Shown here piece by piece: positions 1-6,200 of a stretch of 7,227 bases of DNA. Under the pieces are notes generated by a model that saw nothing but the letters and a program-made list of their open reading frames with translations, was not told the origin of the DNA and did no database searches. The stretch spans positions 1 to 7,227 of the forward strand of contig CATJZR010000124.1 in NCBI GenBank assembly GCA_949745625.1, in the 5' to 3' direction. Position 1 is the first letter of the stretch, and the number at the start of each line of letters is the position of its first letter. Made by a program: the position numbers and the translations under genes. The stretch comes from an uncultured Eubacteriales bacterium (GTDB taxonomy: Bacteria > Bacillota > Clostridia > Christensenellales > Borkfalkiaceae).

Positions 1-1
1 G

Positions 2-229
2 AAGCAGATAAGAAGTTATGTTCCTGTTATGGTTGCGTGCGGAGGTACAGAGTTAGAGGCGTTGGACGACATACTTTCCAGGAAGGTATTCAGGAAGCTG
101 GAATCCAAGAACCCCGTATACGTAAAGCAGATGTCGGACGGAACGTGCGCGTACTTAGACGAGCTGTTTGGCGAGAACAAGCTTCCGCTCTGCAAGGAAC
201 AAATAAGATTAATAGAACAAAACGTGTAA
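2..229 (+). CDS. C-terminal end of an unidentified protein, possibly McrB-like AAA+ ATPase (5' partial)
   Basis: The frame is open from the left edge and gives 75 residues before TAA at 227-229. The first visible residues read K-Q-I-R-S-Y-V-P-V-M-V-A-C-G-G-T-E, followed by E-A-L-D-D-I-L-S-R-K-V-F-R-K-L-E and a charged tail containing Y-L-D-E-L-F-G-E-N. The ATG at 29 has no Shine-Dalgarno and the frame runs on upstream of it, so this is the end of a longer gene rather than a 66-residue ORF. There is no membrane segment or repeat motif, so the product is probably cytoplasmic. The pattern of a hydrophobic strand, then L-D-D-x-x-x-x-K-V-x-x-K-L-E and a short helical tail, resembles my memory of the C-terminus of clostridial McrB-type (dynein-related) AAA+ ATPases. 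No Walker motif is in view to confirm it, so that assignment is weak. The downstream gene starts 12 nt after the stop, which implies co-transcription. Confidence 0.75.
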   Translation, partial: KQIRSYVPVMVACGGTELEALDDILSRKVFRKLESKNPVYVKQMSDGTCAYLDELFGENKLPLCKEQIRLIEQNV

Positions 230-230
230 A

Positions 231-236
231 AGGAGG
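231..236 (+). promoter_or_regulatory. Strong Shine-Dalgarno for the 993-residue repeat protein
   Basis: AGGAGG lies 5 nt before the ATG at 242, within a near-perfect anti-SD match. It fixes the start codon. It sits directly after the stop codon of the preceding gene (227-229), so translation of the repeat protein begins within an existing transcript. Confidence 0.93.
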
Positions 237-241
237 AAGTA

Positions 242-3223
242 ATGACAAAGTTCAGAAAATCGCTTTTAATTTTCGGAATACTCGTGCTTATTATCGGCGC
301 GGCGTTGACAACCTTTATCGTGCTTTCCCTTACGGGCTCGTTAAAGGCGGAGCCGATAGAGCTTGAATTTACGGTCGAGGATGCCTCGCAGGAATACAAC
401 GGGCAAACGCTCAGAGCGCGTTCGTACAGTCTCACGGGCGGATACCTGATAGAGGGGCATACGCCAGAGGTCAAGTTTACGGGCGGTCAGACAGACGCGG
501 GCAATTCTTTCAGCGGACTTGACGTGAAAATTACCGATAAAGACGGGTACGACGTATCCGGGCAGTATAAAATAAAGGTTAATTCGGGCGTGCTTACCGT
601 AGTGCCTTGCAGCATACAGGTTACTATGACAGCACGCGACGTCGTGTACGACGGCGCCGCAATAGATTTAGGCAACGGCTATACGGTGACGGGTGGCGCG
701 CTTGCTAAGGGGCACCGCGTTACACTGGAAATAAACTCCTCGTGGCTTGAAAACGCGGGAAAAATAGTTGCGGGCAGAACGCTTAACGCAACCGACGTAG
801 AGGCGTGTGTGATTGACGGCAATGGGGTGAGCGTATCTCAAAACTATTCCGTAATTCTTGCGGGCAAGGTCAACGTAGTAAAGCGTCCGTTGATTTTAAC
901 ACCGGAAAGCGCGTACAAGATATACGACGGTACCGCGCTGGAATGTACTCAGTACAGAATAGGCACGGGCTCGCTCGCTTCGGGACACTACATAGTTCCC
1001 AGATTCGAGGCGCGCGACGGCACTCCTGCAAGAGTAATAGCCGCCAACCCCGACAAACCGCTTGAAATAGTTGCCAAAGCCGCAATATACGATATAAACG
1101 GCGACGATGTAACAGACAATTACGAGTTGCTTTCGAATATCGGCTATCTTACAGTAAGGAAGGCAAGCCTTACCGTTGCCGCGAAAAGCGGAAGCTGGAT
1201 TTATGACGGGAAGGAACATTCCGTTACCTCGAAAGAGGCGGATTTCGTAACAGGGCTTGCTGACGGCGAAACGGTGGAGGTTAGCTATTCGGGTACCGTC
1301 ACCGACGTTTTGGCAACCGCGAACAAGATAGAAAGCTGTGTCGTTTTGGACGGCAATGGCAATGATACTTCAAGTAATTATAACATCACTTTGAAGGACG
1401 GCGTTTTAGAGGTTACCAAAGCTCCGTTTACAGTTACGCTGGGCGCTATAGAAACCGAGTACGGCGAGCCGTTTACGGGCAGCCTTAAAAATCTTTATAC
1501 CGTTTCTTCGTCTATGGAAGGACTTGAAATAAAGCTGAACGACGATGCGTATATGGATAAGCTGGTCGCCGGTTTAACCGAAATCGGTAACTCAACTTAT
1601 ACTTTCAGCGACTTTGAAATTATGTACGGCGGCAACCCCGTCACAGACAACTTTGTTATATCGGTAATTGCGGGCAATATAAGGGTTACGCGCCGCGCTG
1701 TCTCGTTTGTTGAAAGCGGCACGCTTTCAAAGGAATACGACGGAAGCTTTGTATTCCCCGCGGGCGACGACATTACATTCAACAGACCGCTTGCATCGGG
1801 TCACCGTTTCGAATCGGTGACATGTGCGCCCGTCCTGCCCGAGCAGGCGGGAAATGTAGTAAGCGTAAATATACTGTCGTTCAGCATTGTAGACGCGCTC
1901 GGCAACAGCGCGCTCGGCTATTACGACGTCGTTTCTGGCGGCAAGGTCAATGTGCGCATTTCGGCGAAAGAGCTTGAAGTATCAACTTCGTCGTTCGAAA
2001 AGGAATACGACGGTAAGCCGCTTGACGGCGGTACGGTTACGTGCGGGCTGCTCGCCGCAGGAGACAGACTTGTTGTATCGGAAAGAATAATTTTGACCGA
2101 CATGTGCGAGGAAACGAACGCACCCAAATTTGCAGTTTACAATCCCTTAAACGAGAACGTAACGGGTTTTTACAGCGTTGTAGAAAATTACGGTACTATA
2201 AAGATTGCCCCTAAGCCTATAACGGTTTATATCGACAGTGAAATAGAATATACTCGGGATATGAACACTCAGACCCTGTTTAAAAATATAAGGTGCGACG
2301 GTGCAAGCGCGGACTATTTCGGCTTATCGGTCGACGGTGCGCTTGTTTGCGGCAACACCTATAACGCAGACTTTTACTGGAATGCGGTCGAAGAGAAAGA
2401 GGGCAACTATGCTATTAAATATTCCAACAGTAATTTTACGATAATCAAAAGAAGAATAACGGTGGCTATAAATACCGCTGCGGCGTCAAAGGATTTCGAC
2501 AATCAACCTATAACAAGGTTCGATTTGAATATGATTTCCCCTCTCGACGAGGATTCTATTTACGACAAAATTGCGCTGGAATACGTCTATTCTAATATCG
2601 AGGATGCAGTGGACGCGGGCAAATACTCCGCAGAGATAGTTTACGAATCCGACTGCGAGAGGGTGACGGTTATCGGCAGCTTCGAAATAAAGCCGATAAG
2701 CGTTACGGTCAGCGCAGGCGCATTGACGGCGATATATAACGGACTTCCTTATCAGCCGAGCGTAAACGACCTTAAAGTCGCTACGGGCTCGTCGCTGGAT
2801 TTAAAGGTAAAAAGCTACGTTTGCGCTAATTCGATTATTAACGCGGGGCAGCACGATATTAAGTTTAAATCGGTAGATTTTATTTCGGCTTCGGGCGAAA
2901 GCATAAGCAGTCAAAACGTAACCGCGGATTTGGAAAATTCGAAAATTTCAGTAACTATAGAAAAACGCAAGCTGGTTATTACGCTTGACCCGCTGTACGG
3001 TAAGCCGGACGCAACACAAAATTTAACGGGAATAATAAATATCGAAAATCTTGCAGACGGCGACTCCCCCGATTACGGCGAAGGCTACGGTTTAATAATT
3101 CCCGCCGGCGATAATGTAAGTATGCTCTTAGTTGAATCAATAAAAATTGTACGCGACGGAGTAGACGTTACGGGCAATTACGATATGCCGTCGGAGGTTT
3201 TCGGCGCGATAATAACAGGTTAA
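242..3223 (+). CDS. Giant YDG/MBG-type repeat surface protein (993 aa)
   Basis: A probable extracytoplasmic structural protein with no catalytic motif. Residues 1-6 are short and basic (K3, R5, K6), and residues 7-30 form one hydrophobic segment. This is either an N-in signal anchor or a long signal peptide; S-L-K-A|E-P at residue 36 is a possible but imperfect signal peptidase site. Residues 37-993 are about 11 tandem Ig-like modules of 79-93 residues. The best ones (2, 3, 4, 6, 7) carry Y-D-G near their start; most end with an N-Y-x-[IV] strand and G-x-[LI]-x-V-x-[KR]. Modules 1, 5 and 8-11 are diverged (Y-N-G, Y-G-E, Y-T-R, F-D-N, Y-N-G, Y-G-K). The protein ends in A-I-I-T-G with no LPXTG, transmembrane helix or S-layer-type domain, so the N-terminus is the only visible anchor. 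The start is fixed by AGGAGG. The role as stalk, adhesin scaffold or envelope fibre is inferred from architecture only. Confidence 0.9.
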   Translation: MTKFRKSLLIFGILVLIIGAALTTFIVLSLTGSLKAEPIELEFTVEDASQEYNGQTLRARSYSLTGGYLIEGHTPEVKFTGGQTDAGNSFSGLDVKITDKDGYDVSGQYKIKVNSGVLTVVPCSIQVTMTARDVVYDGAAIDLGNGYTVTGGALAKGHRVTLEINSSWLENAGKIVAGRTLNATDVEACVIDGNGVSVSQNYSVILAGKVNVVKRPLILTPESAYKIYDGTALECTQYRIGTGSLASGHYIVPRFEARDGTPARVIAANPDKPLEIVAKAAIYDINGDDVTDNYELLSNIGYLTVRKASLTVAAKSGSWIYDGKEHSVTSKEADFVTGLADGETVEVSYSGTVTDVLATANKIESCVVLDGNGNDTSSNYNITLKDGVLEVTKAPFTVTLGAIETEYGEPFTGSLKNLYTVSSSMEGLEIKLNDDAYMDKLVAGLTEIGNSTYTFSDFEIMYGGNPVTDNFVISVIAGNIRVTRRAVSFVESGTLSKEYDGSFVFPAGDDITFNRPLASGHRFESVTCAPVLPEQAGNVVSVNILSFSIVDALGNSALGYYDVVSGGKVNVRISAKELEVSTSSFEKEYDGKPLDGGTVTCGLLAAGDRLVVSERIILTDMCEETNAPKFAVYNPLNENVTGFYSVVENYGTIKIAPKPITVYIDSEIEYTRDMNTQTLFKNIRCDGASADYFGLSVDGALVCGNTYNADFYWNAVEEKEGNYAIKYSNSNFTIIKRRITVAINTAAASKDFDNQPITRFDLNMISPLDEDSIYDKIALEYVYSNIEDAVDAGKYSAEIVYESDCERVTVIGSFEIKPISVTVSAGALTAIYNGLPYQPSVNDLKVATGSSLDLKVKSYVCANSIINAGQHDIKFKSVDFISASGESISSQNVTADLENSKISVTIEKRKLVITLDPLYGKPDATQNLTGIINIENLADGDSPDYGEGYGLIIPAGDNVSMLLVESIKIVRDGVDVTGNYDMPSEVFGAIITG
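260..331 (+). other. N-terminal membrane segment of the first repeat protein
   Basis: Residues 7-30 are almost entirely L, I, V, F, A and G, preceded by K3, R5 and K6, giving an N-in, C-out orientation by the positive-inside rule. The hydrophobic run of about 23 residues is longer than a typical signal-peptide core, which favours retention as an anchor. The L-K-A|E-P site at residues 34-38 leaves cleavage possible. Confidence 0.85.
350..3220 (+). repeat. Array of 11 YDG/MBG-like modules in the first repeat protein
   Basis: Module starts, placed at the first strand of each unit, are nt 350, 608, 884, 1163, 1421, 1694, 1961, 2213, 2450, 2696 and 2966. Lengths are 86, 92, 93, 86, 91, 89, 84, 79, 82, 90 and 85 residues. 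The shared skeleton is [RK]-x-[LIV]-x-[VL], then Y-D-G about 10 residues later, a mid-module G-H or G-D/E turn, a D-x-x-G-x-D-V-[ST]-x-N-Y loop and a closing G-x-[LIV]-x-V strand. Modules 2, 3, 4, 6 and 7 keep strict Y-D-G. Modules 8 and 9 are the most diverged: module 9 has D-A-G-K-Y-S-A-E-I-V-Y, as in YGX/MBG-type modules, instead of the N-Y loop. The similarity is in protein pattern; the DNA copies are not near-identical. Boundaries are judged by eye, give or take a few residues. Confidence 0.82.
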
Positions 3224-3240
3224 AATTTTTAAAACGCAAA

Positions 3241-3245
3241 AAGGG
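3241..3245 (+). promoter_or_regulatory. Weak Shine-Dalgarno for the second repeat protein
   Basis: AAGGG lies 5 nt before ATG 3251. It pairs with the anti-SD through AAGG plus a possible G-U wobble, so it is clearly weaker than the AGGAGG of the gene before it. In-frame stops at 3221 and 3230 and the absence of any ATG, GTG or TTG codon between them and 3251 make 3251 the first possible start. Confidence 0.6.
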
Positions 3246-3250
3246 TTTTT

Positions 3251-6200
3251 ATGATATCCTACGATACCTATCAAAATAAAATAAAGCGCGTTGCGGCGGT
3301 AAAGAATTTTATCGTCCGTTTCCGCGCGCTGTTTATTTCCCTTTTTGCCGCGTTAATCGCGCTGGCGGCTGCGTTCGTATTCACAAAAGGAATTATAACG
3401 CAGGACGTTGTCCTTCCCGAAAAAATAGTTTACGGCGATAACTACGCGCAAAACATTCAGCGTCCCAAGGCGCTGTTCAGCAACGCGAATTACCAGTTTG
3501 CGCGCGACGAGCAGTCGAGGCAGGCGGAGGAAGTCGTCTGGACGGACGAAATACCTTCGCTTGCGGGCAGGTACCTCGTCAGAACGGTAACGGACAAAGC
3601 CTTCGGTAAAAGCTATGGCGAGCCTAAGTCGTTCGAGATTGAGGCGCTGCCTGTCGAATTCGTGGTTTTAAGCGACAGCGCAGTCTACGGAGAGCTACCC
3701 TCCAAATTCGAATTTGCGTCCGTTAACGGCGACAGAGTGGTAAGGGATGGCGCTATTGTAGACTACGTCAATCCCGAAAACGTAGTCACTGCCATAAAAG
3801 GCGCGTCGTTCAGAATTCTCGATAAATCGGGCAATGACGTAACCTTCTGCTACAACGTATCCGTACCCGAAAAAGAAATTACGTTGCTTCCGAGAAGCAT
3901 TACGTTAACTCCGCTATCGCTGTCGGTTACGTACGACGGCAACGGCGTGGAATACGGCGGCGCGCTCGAAGAGGCGAGCATAGCTGCATTGAACGGCGAC
4001 AGTGCCACTATATTTACTCGGCTTTACGACGCCGCGGGCAACGCCGTAGAGGGCGCGCCCGTTAACGCGGGCAGCTACTCGGTGCGGGTGGATAGTGACA
4101 GGACAGTAATAATGAACGGCACCGCCGACGTTACCAAGCATTATGCGGTAAGCTACGGCGCCGCGACGGTTTCCGTCGCAAGGCGACCCGTTACGTTCGT
4201 CACGCAATCGGCAAGCAAGGTTTACGACGGCGAGCCGATTGTACGCGACGAAGTAACTTCCGCAAACCTCGTCGAAGGGCACACCTTCACGCAGTCTGCA
4301 ACCGCCGCCCCTGCAGCGGACGCGGGTACTTATACGAACGGGTACGAGTGCAGTATTTTTGCTTCCGACGGCAGCTGCGTCGACGGCAACTACGACGTGA
4401 GTTACGACTACGGCGTTCTCGAAATAGCAAAGCGCCCCTTAACCGTCACCACGCGCGACATTGAAAAGACGTACGACGGCGCCGCGCTTTGCGGCACTGT
4501 CAGGGATTATTCCATAGAAGGCGAGCTCGTCGGCGGGCACGCGCACGAAATATTTTCGGCGGCGAGCATAAGCGGCGTTGCCGAGTCGGGGGCGAAAAAC
4601 GCTATCCGAATAATCTTGTACGACGATGACGGGCGTTTTGTAAGCCAGAACTACGATATTAAATATATTTACGGCACTATGACCGTAATGCCGCGAGAAA
4701 TCAGTATTACCACAGCAAGCGGAAGCTGGATTTACGACGGCGCGGACCATTGCGCGCCCGAAATAGCGGAAATAGGCGGGGCTAAGCTTGCCGCCGGCGA
4801 AGAGGTTACATCTGTTACCGGAACGCGGGTGGTGTATTTCAGCGAGGTTGCCGTCAAAAACGAGCTGACTTTTACTATTCACAACGGAGTTAACGACGTA
4901 ACCGCAAACTACGCGATTGATTTTATTTACGGCACGCTTACGATTGAAAAGCGCCCGCTTGTAATTACTACGCCGTCGATTACGAAAATCTACGACGGGG
5001 CTTGGCTGTACGGCACCGACGGCGAAACGGTTGCCGATAACCTTGCGGAATACGATAAACTGAAAGAGACGGACGGCATACCGCGCATACTCGATTGCGG
5101 CACGCTGGAAAACGCGATTGAATTTACCGTAGACAGCGGCAGAATGTCGTCGTATTACGACGTTACCGATTGCTACGTTATAGAATACGAATACGGCAAT
5201 CTCGAAGTTTTGCGGCGCGATATAACTATCCGCACGCAGGACGCAAACAAGTACTACGACGGAGCTCCGCTTTCGGGCGACAGCGTTGCACCGGTTGTTG
5301 ATAACCTCGTCGCGGGCGAGGAGTGCGTGCCTTGCGAAACGGTGACAATCACCGACGCGGGCGAGCTTTCAAATACTACGCACTATAAAATTTTCAGAAC
5401 TTACGACTTCCACGCCGTCGGGGACTACGGCGACGAAACCACCGCCAATTATAATATTTCTTACGAGTACGGCAAGCTGACCGTCGATAAAAGAATTGTA
5501 ATGGTGGCAACGGCAACCGCAAGCAGGGAATACGACGGTACGCCGTTTACCTGCACCGACTGGGAGATTATACTTATAGGCGATGAGGCCTCGCCGTCGT
5601 TCGGATTGCTTGAAAACCATACTCTGACGGTCGATGAGAACGTCGTGCCCGCGTCCGTTACGGGCGTAGCCGAAGGCGAGGTCGAAAACAGGGTTTCGTA
5701 TTTGGTTAAGTGCGGCAACGACGACGTTTCGGCTAACTACACCCTTGCCTACATATACGGTAAAATTTCCGTTACAGCGCGTAACGTACTTGTAATTACG
5801 GGCAGCGGCGAATGGGTTTACAACGCGCATGATTATTCCAACCCTACGGCGCAAACCTCGCACGTATTAAACGACGGTTGGTTTGAAGACGGCGAAAAAG
5901 ATTTCGTGCTTGACCACACTCTTGCTTTAAGTAAGCTGTTCACCGTTCAGGCAGCGGGCACGCACCCTAACGAGTGCGAATATACGGTTAAAAACGCGAG
6001 CGGCGACGACGTAAGCGTAAATTACAACCTTATAAGGCAGTTCGGCAGTCTTGTTATCAAGCCGCGTCCGCTTATCATAACTACGCACGACGGCAACGAC
6101 GTTTACGACGACGAGCCTTTCGAATACGTTCACGCCACGCCCGAAGCGTTCGACGCAGCGGCTGAACGCGGCATTTGCCCCGACCACCAAATAATACACG

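Noticed and set aside
37..366. A forward frame of 109 codons overlapping the first gene's start.
   Set aside because: It overlaps both the upstream gene tail and the repeat protein start in a different frame, has no Shine-Dalgarno, and its product is basic with no recognisable pattern.
3238..3250. AAAAA-GGG-TTTTT inverted repeat just before the second gene, as a terminator or SD-masking hairpin.
   Set aside because: The stem would be five A-T pairs closed by a three-base loop, too weak to terminate transcription or stably hide the ribosome site.
3224..3250. Short A and T runs as a phase-variation switch.
   Set aside because: The runs are at most five bases and lie outside the coding region; no long homopolymer or short tandem repeat was seen in either gene.
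3221..3251. The two repeat genes as one gene split by a stop codon, since both are in the same reading frame 27 nt apart.
   Set aside because: There are two in-frame stops (3221, 3230). The second gene also has its own ATG, a Shine-Dalgarno-like AAGGG, a basic tail and a membrane segment that would make no sense in the middle of one protein.
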